A stretch of DNA of 64,000 nucleotides from Martinezella lusitana (lineage in GTDB: Bacteria > Pseudomonadota > Alphaproteobacteria > Rhizobiales > Rhizobiaceae). The stretch's first letter is position 1. Each line of letters starts with the position of its first letter. Location of the stretch: positions 34,644 to 98,643 of the forward strand of contig NZ_JACHBG010000020.1 in assembly GCF_014207095.1 (NCBI RefSeq). The letters are read 5' to 3'. A program made the translations under genes and the position numbers. Below the pieces are notes generated by a model. It searched no databases. It was not told where the DNA came from and saw nothing but the letters and a program-made list of their open reading frames with translations. Positions 8,579-16,980 of the stretch are shown one piece after another.

Positions 8579-9095
8579 ACTGAGGCTTTAGACCTGCAAG
8601 CGATAAGCAGACGGTTGATCGACGATCCACCCGTGTTTCAAAAGCTGCTACCTGCAAACATCATGCGCCGATGTCGCTCAGGTCTGTCTGACATGCGACA
8701 ATGGCGGACTTGCCGGAGAGCTGCTTTAAGAAAGTTACTGCAAAACAAAGGGTTTTTCCTGCGGCATGCATATTGCTTCGAGCCATTTGCGAACGCTTCA
8801 CGATCAAAGTCAACTGAGCGGAAATGTCGAAAATGTCAGCAAAATGCTCTCTGCCGCCGCCTACCTCCTGCCATCAGATTTCCGGACGTAATGGAGAGAT
8901 CTGGTCTTGTCACCAAGGAATATTCAGGACGAATTGCTTCTCTTGAAAACGTAACGATAGTCCTTGCTTGCTCAGGGATGGGAATGAATCCCTGATCCCA
9001 AATCTCATGCATAAAATTCGCTTTCCAGGACGATTGTTGAGCACGCGTTTAGCGCGGGCGATGAATTTCTCTTTGACCCAAACATCGGAGCTTCA
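8579..9095. other. Gene-free stretch
   Basis: 517 bases between the ferredoxin and the porin. No frame with a ribosome site or recognisable protein, no clear promoter consensus and no repeat was seen. Confidence 0.5.
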
Positions 9096-9620
9096 GTGAA
9101 TATCAGACCCATTCTTCTCGGCGGGATTGCAACACTTTCAGTCGCGCCTTCCGTATGCGCTATCGATCAAGTCGTCGCCGTCGAGCCGGAACCGGCTGAA
9201 CTTGTCCGCATCTGCGATGCCTACGGCAAGGGCTATTTCTATATCCCTGGATCTGAAACCTGCATGCAAGTCGGGGGTATGGTCCGCACGCAGGCATCGT
9301 CATACAATCCTTACGCCCCAGTTGAACCCAGCGGCACCACCTGGCTGACGCGAAGCGAAATCTATGTCAATGCGGCAACGGAGACTGAATATGGCCTCCT
9401 GAAGACGACGACGACTCTACGGTTCGATTATACGGACGATAGTAGCACGATCGGCGCCGATCTACCTGTGGCGAATATATCGCTTGGTGGTTTCCTCATC
9501 GGCCGCGCCGGCTCTCAATATAATGATTGGATCGGCTATGTCGGCAATGTCATCAATCCGGATGTAATCGGCAATGGCCCTCTCAAATTGAATCAACTTT
9601 CGTATTTTTATGATTGCGGC
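9096..9620 (+). pseudogene. Outer-membrane porin, 3' end lost at an IS66 insertion
   Basis: The first 175 codons of a rhizobial porin (RopA/Omp2-like). A GTG start with GGAG five bases upstream opens a signal peptide ending near SVCA. Family-typical segments follow: LVRICDAYGKGYFYIPGSET, CMQVGG and SEIYVNAATETEYG. The frame runs into the left end of an IS66 element at 9621, and no continuation of the porin is found beyond that element. The remaining beta-barrel is lost, so the protein cannot be functional. Confidence 0.85.
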
Positions 9621-9640
9621 GTAAGCGCCGTCTCCGCCCC
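9621..9640 (+). repeat. Left terminal inverted repeat of the IS66 element
   Basis: Begins GTAAGC, the IS66-family terminal signature. It pairs with 16961-16980 with four mismatches in 20. Confidence 0.85.
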
Positions 9641-9709
9641 ATTGAATTGGCTATATTTTGAGGCTTGCCGGGTGTGCGAGAAGGTTTCCAGGACTATCTG
9701 GAGATTTGC

Positions 9710-10153
9710 ATGGCAGATGATGGATTTGTTGGGCGTTACGAAGTTGTCGAGCCGCGCCGCGGAAACCGGCGTTGGCCGGACGATGTGAAGGCGCGGATCG
9801 TGGCGGAAAGCCTTGAGCCTGGCGTTCGTGTTGTTGATGTCGCGCGCCGTCATGACGTTGTTGCGCACCAGCTTTCCTTGTGGCGCCGGCAAGTGCGCGA
9901 GGGCATTCTGGCGTTGCCTTTTGAGACTATGTCGGGCCAGTCGGAGAGCGGCGATGCCGAGCCTGCATTTGTGCCTTTGGCGATTGCGGCAGAGCCGAGC
10001 GAGGCTGTGAGTGTTTTGGCGCCGCCGCTGCCGGCGACGGTTTCGTCGGTCTTGACATTGGAGATCGGCCCGGACGTTGTGATGCGGGTTCCCGGCGATG
10101 TGCCGGTTGAACGTGTGGCGGCTCTGGTGCGAGCCATGCGAGGGACGGCATGA
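9710..10153 (+). CDS. tnpA: IS66 accessory protein TnpA (OrfA)
   Basis: 147 residues from the ATG at 9710, which has GGAG nearby; a start 15 codons upstream is possible. The N-terminal half holds the TnpA helix-turn-helix (WPDDVKARIVAESLEPGVRV, then VARRHDVVAHQLSLWRRQVR). The C-terminal half ends in the family-like MRVPGDVPVERVAALVRAMR. Its stop overlaps the tnpB start by four bases. Complete, but its partner genes are broken. Confidence 0.9.
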   Translation: MADDGFVGRYEVVEPRRGNRRWPDDVKARIVAESLEPGVRVVDVARRHDVVAHQLSLWRRQVREGILALPFETMSGQSESGDAEPAFVPLAIAAEPSEAVSVLAPPLPATVSSVLTLEIGPDVVMRVPGDVPVERVAALVRAMRGTA

Positions 10154-10352
10154 TCGTCGCGGGCCAACGCCTGCCGATCCTGATTGCAACGCGGCCGGTT
10201 GACTTCCGCTGTGGGCATCAGGCGCTGGCTCTGATGGTGCAGACCGAATTGAAGCTCGATCCGCATTCCGGGGTGACGGTGATCTTCCGGTCGAAGCGCG
10301 GCGATCGCCTGAAGATCCTGGTGTGGGATGGCACCGGAATGGTGCTAACCTA
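10150..10352 (+). pseudogene. tnpB: IS66 TnpB, 3' truncated
   Basis: Starts with the TnpB pattern RPVDFRCGHQALALMVQ and VIFRSKRGDRLKILVWDGTG. Similarity stops after MVLTY at about 10352, where serine-recombinase cassette 1 begins. About 45 C-terminal residues are missing, and the residues that follow are read from the cassette. Confidence 0.85.
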
Positions 10353-10389
10353 CAACGATCTGCATTCATACTGCATCTCTCTTTCGGAT

Positions 10390-12495
10390 TCAGTTGAAGG
10401 TTTTGGCGTGTCTGGCATTTTCCTTATGGGCGGCGAGGCGATCGACGAGTTGGTTCCATCGACTGCATTGCTTTTGCGGTAAATCGCTCTTCGGAAGCTC
10501 GTACAGGTAATAGTGTCCGTTGTAGGCATGGCTGGTGACGAGGCCATGTTCAGCCCATCTGGCGAGGGTATGCTCATGGATATTGAGGTGTGCAGCCGCC
10601 TCCTTCTTTGTCAACATCCCACGATCCCGGAGCCGGTCATAGCGTGATCTCAGCTTGTATTCGCGAACAAGATAGGTGACGCGTTTGGTTGTGAAGCGGG
10701 CGTTGCGCTGGTCACGGCGCGTCACCGAGCCCGGACGGTATCCCTGATTGTTGAGAATGTCGGCGATCTCGGAAAAAATATGATCGTCGAGGAGTTTATC
10801 GATCAGTTGGATGACGTCGGGGCTCGTCTTGACCTGCTGGCTGGGCGATTTTGGGCTGATGGTGACGAGTGTCTGGGTTTTGCCGCCTTTGAAGCGAATA
10901 TGAGCCTTGGTTGTGCCTCTCTTCGGTAGTTTGAGGAGGGTGACATCCTCAATGATGTGGGCAAGCAAGCGCTTTCGTTCGCGGTTCGGGGTCTCTGAAT
11001 TGGTCCAGAGCTTTTTGAAGTCCGCCGTCATTGTGACCAACCGCTCTTGGACGGCCTTATTGAGGATGAATTGATCGTGCTCCTGGGCGCGCTCGCGCTC
11101 TTCGCGGGCATTAGCCAAGATGCGGAGCTTCTCGTTCCATTCCCCTTCGAGCGTGTCGGCGACAAGGCGGTTATTGGGATCGACGAGCATGAAACGGCGC
11201 TGGGCGAGATCGGCCTCGGTTTGGGCGCGCTCGATTGCGCGACAGCGCAGCCGGTCCGCCTCTTCATGTCGCGCTTCGATTTCTTTGCGGACTTCAATTG
11301 CCAGTTCGACGGCTGCCGGCGTCATCTGATCCGCGATCAACATGCCGATGGCTTCGTCGACGGGAGGAGCAGCGATCGCCTGGCACACGTGTTCTCCGCG
11401 ATTGCTACGGGCGCGGTCACAAACGTACCAGGCTTCCTGTCGACCGCGTCGGGCAGCGTAGCGCATGTGAAAATGCCTGCCGCATTGCCCACACACGGCC
11501 CGTCCCTGCAGCAGCGCCGGTCCTTCCCGCGGAGGCGATGCGACACCGGCGTTCCATTTATGGCAGATGTTCGACTTTAGAATCCTCAGGTTCTCTTGGT
11601 GCTGCTCCCAGCTGATATAGCCGGGATGGGCATCTGGAATACACGCCGTCCAATCGTCGGTACCTTGTTCACGGACGAGCTTTTTGCCATCGATGGTTCG
11701 TCGATAGCGACGGCGACCATAGGCATAGGCTCCGGCGTAACGTGGATTATGCAGCACGCGCATCGCCGTCGAAGGCGTCAGTGGCCGAAAAACAGTCTGG
11801 CTATCGTGCAGGCGGGAGGGAAAGAGAATACCTTCCTGACGAAAGGCCTTGACGGTCTGGGAGGCGGATCCGACGCGAGAGAACGTCTCAAAGAAATGAG
11901 CAATCGTCTCTCTAATTTGCATGTCCGGATCGAGAGCCACATTGCCGGAATGGTCATAGACCAGTCCGGTTGGCAGGGGGCAACGGAACTCGCCGCGCCG
12001 TGCCTTGTTGAGAATACCGCCGCGCAGCCTTGCCTTGATCACATGCAGTTCGGCCTCACTCATTGTTCCCTTGAGGCCGAGCAGGAGGCGGTCGTTGAAA
12101 CTTGCCGGGTCATAGACACCGTCCTCGTCGAGGATCAGGGTGTCAGCAAGGGCGCAGATCTCCAGTAGACGCTGCCAGTCGGCATTGTTGCGCGCCAGCC
12201 GGGAGACCTCCAGACCCATGACGATCCCGGCATGCCCCATGCCGACATCGCTGACCAGCCGCTGAAATCCCTCGCGCCAGACCGCCGATGCGCCGGATTC
12301 ACCCTGATCGTTATCGATGACGATAATTTGCTCCTCGCGCCAACCAAGTGCGATAGCGCGCCCGCGAAGCGCATATTGCCGCATGGCGCTCTCGGTATTG
12401 TCGATGACTTGCCGCATCGAAGATTGGCGGATGTAGAGGTAGGCGCTGCGTTCACGGTGATGGGACTGGACTTTGAGGTGTACATTCATGTTCAT
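10390..12495 (-). CDS. Large serine recombinase (cassette 1)
   Basis: 701 residues. The N-terminal resolvase domain has the catalytic serine in YIRQSSMRQ, with VSRLARN and LKGTMSEAELH further on. A recombinase domain follows, then a zinc ribbon (CGQCGRHFH with a later C...C pair), a coiled-coil-like stretch rich in Arg and Glu, and a C-terminal MerR/excisionase-like helix-turn-helix (MLTKKEAAAHLNIHEHTLAR). These enzymes integrate and excise DNA without cofactors. The start overlaps the stop of the upstream small gene (ATGA). It appears intact. Confidence 0.92.
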   Translation of the reverse strand: MNMNVHLKVQSHHRERSAYLYIRQSSMRQVIDNTESAMRQYALRGRAIALGWREEQIIVIDNDQGESGASAVWREGFQRLVSDVGMGHAGIVMGLEVSRLARNNADWQRLLEICALADTLILDEDGVYDPASFNDRLLLGLKGTMSEAELHVIKARLRGGILNKARRGEFRCPLPTGLVYDHSGNVALDPDMQIRETIAHFFETFSRVGSASQTVKAFRQEGILFPSRLHDSQTVFRPLTPSTAMRVLHNPRYAGAYAYGRRRYRRTIDGKKLVREQGTDDWTACIPDAHPGYISWEQHQENLRILKSNICHKWNAGVASPPREGPALLQGRAVCGQCGRHFHMRYAARRGRQEAWYVCDRARSNRGEHVCQAIAAPPVDEAIGMLIADQMTPAAVELAIEVRKEIEARHEEADRLRCRAIERAQTEADLAQRRFMLVDPNNRLVADTLEGEWNEKLRILANAREERERAQEHDQFILNKAVQERLVTMTADFKKLWTNSETPNRERKRLLAHIIEDVTLLKLPKRGTTKAHIRFKGGKTQTLVTISPKSPSQQVKTSPDVIQLIDKLLDDHIFSEIADILNNQGYRPGSVTRRDQRNARFTTKRVTYLVREYKLRSRYDRLRDRGMLTKKEAAAHLNIHEHTLARWAEHGLVTSHAYNGHYYLYELPKSDLPQKQCSRWNQLVDRLAAHKENARHAKTFN

Positions 12496-12755
12496 GGTGC
12501 TCTCCGTTGGTGGATGCTCATGGCGATGGTCGCCAGGACATGAACGACGGCGCTGAGGTCGTCGCGCGCCGGTCGGGTGGCCAATGACAGGTAAAACGGG
12601 TCTTGATCAGGGCTTGCCGCCGCAGGCAGTGCACGGGCCCATCCCCACATGCCGCGGCGCAGAAAAAGCATGAGGCCGCTACGGGCCTTGAGCGGCAGAA
12701 CTTCGCCGAGAGCTGCACTGCGCAGCATCTCGTACTGGTCCGCGATGGCCGGCAA
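12492..12755 (-). CDS. Small conserved protein of serine-recombinase cassette
   Basis: About 87 residues if a TTG at 12755 is used; an internal ATG nine codons later is the alternative. The core reads LRSAALGEVLPLKARSGLML and then FLRRGMWGWARALPAA, ending AMSIHQRRAP. From general knowledge, small proteins of this look often sit between an HTH protein and a large serine recombinase in proteobacterial elements. Function unknown. The stop overlaps the recombinase start, so they are coupled. Confidence 0.65.
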   Translation of the reverse strand: MPAIADQYEMLRSAALGEVLPLKARSGLMLFLRRGMWGWARALPAAASPDQDPFYLSLATRPARDDLSAVVHVLATIAMSIHQRRAP

Positions 12756-12781
12756 TGAACATGCCGGTCCCGTGGCAACGT

Positions 12782-13243
12782 CTAGCGGATCGTTTTTTTT
12801 AACACCCGCTCGATCGTCCTGGGATGAAGCTCGATATCGAGTTCGTTGCGGACCATCTTGGCGAGCTCGCGTGCATGAACGGGTACGCCCGGAACCAGCC
12901 TTGCCTGCAGAAATGCCAGGACTTTGTCGTCGACCTTGTGGGGCCCGCGGGGACCCGGCTTTGCCGGCACCAGTCCAGCAATCCCACTCGTGTCGAAGTT
13001 TGCCTTGGCCTGGTAGTAGGTCGGTCTGGAAACACCATACTCGTCGGAAGCGTCCGTTACCGAGACGTTGTCGACGGAGACGCGTCGCAGCATCTCGTAT
13101 TTGACCTGGACGGCGTCGCGCGGATCGAAGAACTCGCTGCCGCGGAACTTCGGGTCGCGCACCTTCTCGGAATTTGGATTGAAGGTGCCCTCGTCGATGA
13201 GGGCATCCATCTTTGATCGCTTGCCGCCGTACTTCGCAGGCAT
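12782..13243 (-). CDS. Helix-turn-helix protein of serine-recombinase cassette
   Basis: 153 residues with two DNA-binding-like segments: VTDASDEYGVSRPTYYQAKA in the middle and ARELAKMVRNELDIELHPRT near the C-terminus, resembling the winged-helix parts of transposase-like proteins. The start at 13243 has GGAG upstream. First gene of the three-gene cassette, and probably a partner or regulator of the recombinase at 10390-12495. It appears intact. Confidence 0.75.
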   Translation of the reverse strand: MPAKYGGKRSKMDALIDEGTFNPNSEKVRDPKFRGSEFFDPRDAVQVKYEMLRRVSVDNVSVTDASDEYGVSRPTYYQAKANFDTSGIAGLVPAKPGPRGPHKVDDKVLAFLQARLVPGVPVHARELAKMVRNELDIELHPRTIERVLKKTIR

Positions 13244-13535
13244 TGCGGGCTCCGGGTATGAGATCGAGCATTAATGTAATGCTAATTATACCGCACTTCT
13301 GATTTGTATCAAGGACATTCTCTGAGCAAATTAGGGAAATATGCCATACAGCGAGTCCTCTTGCGGCATAATCTCGTTTACATTAGCGGCATAATTGTCC
13401 TTACACTCCGCTCGCCACCGCGCTGCCAACCTGTCACAAAGGTGTTCCACCATGTTGGCCAATTCCATCAAGTTCGAAACCAGCAAGAGCGCCCGCCCGT
13501 TGCTCGCGGCAACTTCCGGATCAACGCTCACAAGA

Positions 13536-14245
13536 TTGGTCGACTACATGGCAAAACGGCTGCTGTTTGAAAGCACGCGGCTCTATGTCGACGAGACCAC
13601 GGCTCCGGTGTTGGATCCGGGGCGAGGCAAGACGAAGACCGGTTATCTCTGGGCCGTGTTGCGTGACGACCGCGGCTGGAACGGTTCTGCGCCGCCGGGC
13701 GTGGTGTTCCATTATCGGCCCGGGCGTAAAGGCGAATATGCCGCTGAAATCCTCGACGGGTTCAACGGGACAATCCAGGTGGATGCCTACGGTGGTTACT
13801 CTCACCTCGCCACGTCGGACCGGATGGGCGGTGATCCCTTGAAGCTGGCTTTCTGTTGGGCGCACGGGCGCAGAAAGCTGATCAAGGCCGCGCCAAAGAG
13901 TGGATCGCCCATCGTCGACGAGGCGCTGGTGCGGATCGCCGCGCTCTACAAGATCGAAGGCAGTATCCGGGGCTCAGATCCCGAACATCGCCGGGCAGTT
14001 CGACAGGACCTGTCCCTCCCGCTGGTGGACGAATTCTTCACCTGGCTCGCAGCGCAAGCCAGCGCGTCTCACGCAAGTCCGACCTCGGAAAAGCCCTGGC
14101 CTATATGCTGACGCGGCAGGACGGATTCCGGCTGTTTCTGGACGACGGCCACGTCGATATCGACTCCAACCTGGTGGAAAACGCGATCCGCCGACCAGCC
14201 ATGAATCGCCGCAATGCGCTCTTTGCCGGTAGCGACGTTGGCGCG
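13536..14245 (+). pseudogene. tnpC: IS66 transposase TnpC, middle part, frameshifted
   Basis: IS66 transposase sequence resumes after cassette 1 with LYVDETTAPVLDPGRGKTK (catalytic-domain region) and continues to the NALFAGSD segment. A one-base shift near 14062 moves the frame: the second frame carries VSRKSDLGKALAYML and IDSNLVENAIRR. The 5' half is missing and cassette 2 interrupts the 3' end. Confidence 0.88.
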
Positions 14246-14270
14246 ACATACTGCTCATCTGACGATGTCC

Positions 14271-16226
14271 TTAAAATAAAAGGGGATTTTGAACCGGATC
14301 CTGAGATATCGGACGTCTTGATCGCCTGGCATCTGCTTCGCGGCGAACAGTGTCGTCTTGAAGGTCGGAAAGTTGAATGATCCAAGGCGCTCCAGCACAT
14401 AGCTGTCGAGCGGGAAGGACGCCGCTGCTTACCATCCGATAAGCCGTAGCTCGACTTACCTTCAGAATGTCGGCGGTCTCGTCGAGGGTTCTCTCGCCGC
14501 GTTCAGCCCGTTCGCCTTCCCGATAGACGGGGATGCCGTGGATGTTGCGAAGACTGCAGACGTGGCTTCGTGTCCAGCTGGCGCCATGTCCAGTCCGCTT
14601 GCCGGAGCGGTTCAGGATCGCTGCGATTGACAAATCAGGTAACTGCCTTGCCAAGGCGCGCACGAGATCGACAACAATTTCCGTGATTAGTAGCCGAATG
14701 ATCTTTTTGCGCGTCTCAATGGATACGCTGGGGCTGTCCCATGCCTGCCCCAGGTCCCTGCCGAGCTTCATCAGTCTTGCACGGTCATCTGCCGATAGCG
14801 CGGGCATGTCGCGGTCGGTCGAGAGCGTCTCAAGCTCGATCTCCAGGTCACGCAATTGGATCAGTTTCTCATTCCAGCGTCTTTCCAACTCGCCCGCGAC
14901 CAACCGATTGTCGGGATCGACAGCGTCATACTGGCGCCGCGCTCGAGCAGCCTCATATTGTGCTTGCTTGATTGAGTTCTCGAGTTGCTGACGCTTATCG
15001 CTATGACGCTGCGTGTGCGCCTCCATTGCCTGCAACGCCGCCTCGATCCCGAGGGGTTGCAGTCGTTCGAGAACTTCCTGCGCGACGGCCCGATCGACGC
15101 GCATGCCACCGAACCCGATGCAGTTTGCAGCCGCCATGTCGCCGAATGTGCCGCGACAAACGTATCGCTGCGTGTTGCCGCCTTTCCCAGAATATTGAAT
15201 ATGCAGTCGACGACCGCAGCGACCGCAACGAAATAGTCCAGGCAACAAAGCTTCGCCACGCCTTATCGAACCCCGCCCTATGTAGCTTTTTCCATTCGCA
15301 TTCTCGGCGATCAGATGCTGATTCCTTTCAAACTCGGCCCAGCTAATATAGCCTTCATGATGGTCGTGGATCAAAACTTCCCAGTCCTTCGAATTACGCC
15401 GCAACGTATCACGGATGACCCGTTTGCGCCCATCCTTGATCATCACCCGTGTCCCACGCCGGCCGTAGGCGTACGAGCCAGCGTAGACGGGGTTTGTCAG
15501 TATGTGATGAAGGGTATGATAAACCGGAGCTTTCCACTCGATCGGCGGTTTGCCGCGCCCTTGATTGACAGACGGAACCAAGACATTCTCTTGCCTGAAC
15601 CAGAGCAACACCTGGCGGACGGTCTGCAGTTCGGCGAATTTACGAAAGACGAGCAGAATGCTCTCCTGAACGCGCCGATCAGGATCTTTCTCGACACGGG
15701 CATCATCCGTCTTCACATATCCGACGGCAACAGTCAGATGAAGTTCGCCGCGCCGCGCTTTTTGGCGCATGGCCTCGACGGATCGTTGCCGAAACACGGA
15801 TAACTCCATCTCGCTCATCGTACCCTTCATGCCAAGAAGGAGACGATCGTTAGGCGAGCGCGGATCGTAAATAGCCTCTTCGTCAACGATCAGAGTGCCG
15901 ACCAGACCACAAAATTCCAGCAACGTATGCCAATCACGGCCATTGCGCGCCAGACGTGAGGCCTCAAGCGATACGACTGCTCCCACCCGACCTTCACATA
16001 TCGCCGCCAACAGCTTCTCGAATCCTGGGCGGGCGATGCCACCTCCGGATCGTCCAAGGTCATCGTCGACGATCTCGACGGTCTCCCAACCCAACTGTCG
16101 AGCACGCTCGACTAAGCCGTACTGCCGTCGTTGGCTTTCCAGGTTATTGGCAACCTGGTAGGCTGTCGACTGCCGGACGTAGACGAAGGCGCTAAGGCTA
16201 AGATGGTCGGCGGTAATCTTACTCAT
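14271..16226 (-). CDS. Large serine recombinase (cassette 2)
   Basis: 651 residues. The resolvase domain has the catalytic serine in YVRQSTAYQ, followed by DLGRSGGG, SRLARNGRDW and LLLGMKGTMSEMEL. A recombinase domain, a zinc ribbon (CGRCGRRLHIQYSG with a later cysteine pair), a coiled-coil-like region and a C-terminal helix-turn-helix (LDETADILKVSRATAYRMV) follow. It is a distant relative of the recombinase at 10390-12495, not a recent copy. The ATG overlaps the end of the 58-residue gene by eight bases. Confidence 0.92.
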   Translation of the reverse strand: MSKITADHLSLSAFVYVRQSTAYQVANNLESQRRQYGLVERARQLGWETVEIVDDDLGRSGGGIARPGFEKLLAAICEGRVGAVVSLEASRLARNGRDWHTLLEFCGLVGTLIVDEEAIYDPRSPNDRLLLGMKGTMSEMELSVFRQRSVEAMRQKARRGELHLTVAVGYVKTDDARVEKDPDRRVQESILLVFRKFAELQTVRQVLLWFRQENVLVPSVNQGRGKPPIEWKAPVYHTLHHILTNPVYAGSYAYGRRGTRVMIKDGRKRVIRDTLRRNSKDWEVLIHDHHEGYISWAEFERNQHLIAENANGKSYIGRGSIRRGEALLPGLFRCGRCGRRLHIQYSGKGGNTQRYVCRGTFGDMAAANCIGFGGMRVDRAVAQEVLERLQPLGIEAALQAMEAHTQRHSDKRQQLENSIKQAQYEAARARRQYDAVDPDNRLVAGELERRWNEKLIQLRDLEIELETLSTDRDMPALSADDRARLMKLGRDLGQAWDSPSVSIETRKKIIRLLITEIVVDLVRALARQLPDLSIAAILNRSGKRTGHGASWTRSHVCSLRNIHGIPVYREGERAERGERTLDETADILKVSRATAYRMVSSGVLPARQLCAGAPWIIQLSDLQDDTVRREADARRSRRPISQDPVQNPLLF

Positions 16227-16395
16227 TGCCCGCCTCCTTTCCGCCGTCGGCGAACCGCTTGCCGGCCAGCTTTGCCGCCGCTTCCGTCAACAGTAATTGA
16301 AGGAGTGTTAAGGCTTCCCGGCGCTGGGTGTCGCTCAGGTCTACCGGCCGGGCTGTCACGAACAGATCCAATTGCATGCGAAATTGCTTTCTCAT
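16219..16395 (-). CDS. 58-residue cassette protein
   Basis: Short protein beginning MRKQFRMQLDLFVTARPVDL, with a leucine-rich centre (ALTLLQLLLTEAAAKLAG). From general knowledge, similar short proteins precede large serine recombinases of this type. It overlaps the recombinase start by eight bases and lies inside the 3' part of the DUF5372-like frame in another phase. Function unknown. Confidence 0.6.
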   Translation of the reverse strand: MRKQFRMQLDLFVTARPVDLSDTQRREALTLLQLLLTEAAAKLAGKRFADGGKEAGNE

Positions 16396-16618
16396 GGCTT
16401 ATCCCTTCGGCTTCTTGAACCGAGCGAAAAGGTACGTGAGAATCAATGAATGCGCGCAGTTCAATAAGCTTGGCTGCCGAAAGGCGCGGCTCGGCTACAA
16501 TCTCGATCGAACTTGCCGCAGGATCAAACATCCATGCGGGGATTTGAAATGAGCCACCATGGGCTTGTCGAATCAGCAGATAATGAACACCTTCGTGCTC
16601 ATGGCTGCCGGTTACCAA
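16223..16618 (-). CDS. DUF5372-like protein of serine-recombinase cassette
   Basis: A TTG-started frame of 131 residues. The N-terminal part (YLLIRQAHGGSFQIPAWMFD, then LSAAKLIELRAFIDS) matches the small proteins annotated DUF5372 beside serine recombinases. The reading frame stays open upstream of 16618 and encodes VTYPFHPLVDQTVL, which looks like the true N-terminus. The real start is therefore probably a non-ATG codon near 16660. The C-terminal third overlaps the 58-residue gene and may be low-complexity tail. Confidence 0.55.
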   Translation of the reverse strand: MVTGSHEHEGVHYLLIRQAHGGSFQIPAWMFDPAASSIEIVAEPRLSAAKLIELRAFIDSHVPFRSVQEAEGISHEKAISHAIGSVRDSPAGRPERHPAPGSLNTPSITVDGSGGKAGRQAVRRRRKGGGQ

Positions 16619-16700
16619 TACGGTTTGGTCAACCAGTGGATGGAAGGGATAAGTGACCGTGGACTCGAATGCCAGAAACCCGGCATTATGAACCCGGCTT

Positions 16701-16884
16701 CGAGGGAGGGGGCCGCAACTGGGCCCGGTTTGCCAGCCTGATCGGCACTTGTAAAATGAACAGCGTTGAACCCTACGCCTATCTGTGCGATCTCTTCGTC
16801 AGCCTCGCAAACGGCCACCTAGCAAAAGACATCGATGCCCTCATGCCCTGGGCCTACGCCGCCCGCATCAAGGCCTCACAATGA
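16701..16884 (+). pseudogene. tnpC: IS66 transposase TnpC, C-terminal fragment
   Basis: Resumes the transposase after cassette 2: GGRNWARFASLIGTCKMNSV and LANGHLAKDIDALMPWAYA, the usual IS66 C-terminus. It confirms that cassette 2 was inserted into one tnpC copy. Confidence 0.88.
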
Positions 16885-16960
16885 GCTCGTCAGGTACTCT
16901 TCGGTGAGCTCATTTGACGGGCCGTAGATCAACCTCAGATCACTGCAACTGAAAAATCGA

Positions 16961-16980
16961 TGGGGCGTGGACGCCGCATA
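16961..16980 (+). repeat. Right terminal inverted repeat of the IS66 element
   Basis: Ends GCATAC. It is the complement of the left repeat with four mismatches. The next base belongs to the hemN coding sequence. Confidence 0.75.

Larger units (their letters stand above)
10353..13535 (-). mobile_element. Serine-recombinase cassette 1
   Basis: Insert within the IS66 element carrying three co-directional minus-strand genes: an HTH protein, a small conserved protein and a 701-residue large serine recombinase. Its arrival removed the end of tnpB and roughly the first half of tnpC. Ends are inferred from where IS66 similarity stops and resumes, and may be off by tens of bases. A 66-residue GTG frame at 13331-13531 lies at its right edge and is not recognised. 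Confidence 0.65.
14246..16700 (-). mobile_element. Serine-recombinase cassette 2
   Basis: Second insert in the same IS66 tnpC, placed between codons for NALFAGSD and GGRNWARF. It carries a DUF5372-like protein, a 58-residue protein and a large serine recombinase, all on the minus strand with overlapping ends. Edges are set by the break in tnpC and are good to about 15 bases. Unlike cassette 1, little of the host gene seems lost here. Confidence 0.7.
9621..16980 (+). mobile_element. IS66-family element broken by two serine-recombinase cassettes
   Basis: Terminal inverted repeats begin GTAAGCGCCGTCTCCGCCCC at the left and end with the near-complement at 16961-16980 (16 of 20 bases match). Inside, tnpA, a truncated tnpB and three pieces of tnpC run left to right, interrupted by cassettes at about 10353-13535 and 14246-16700. 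IS66 elements normally make 8-bp target duplications, but the flanks differ (ATTGCGGC left, GTTTTGAA right). Both flanking genes are also truncated: porin on the left, hemN on the right. The element therefore marks a deletion or recombination junction. Confidence 0.85.

Noticed and set aside
13331..13531. 66-residue GTG frame at the right edge of recombinase cassette 1
   Set aside because: Protein-like, but no ribosome site or family; kept only as a note within the cassette entry.
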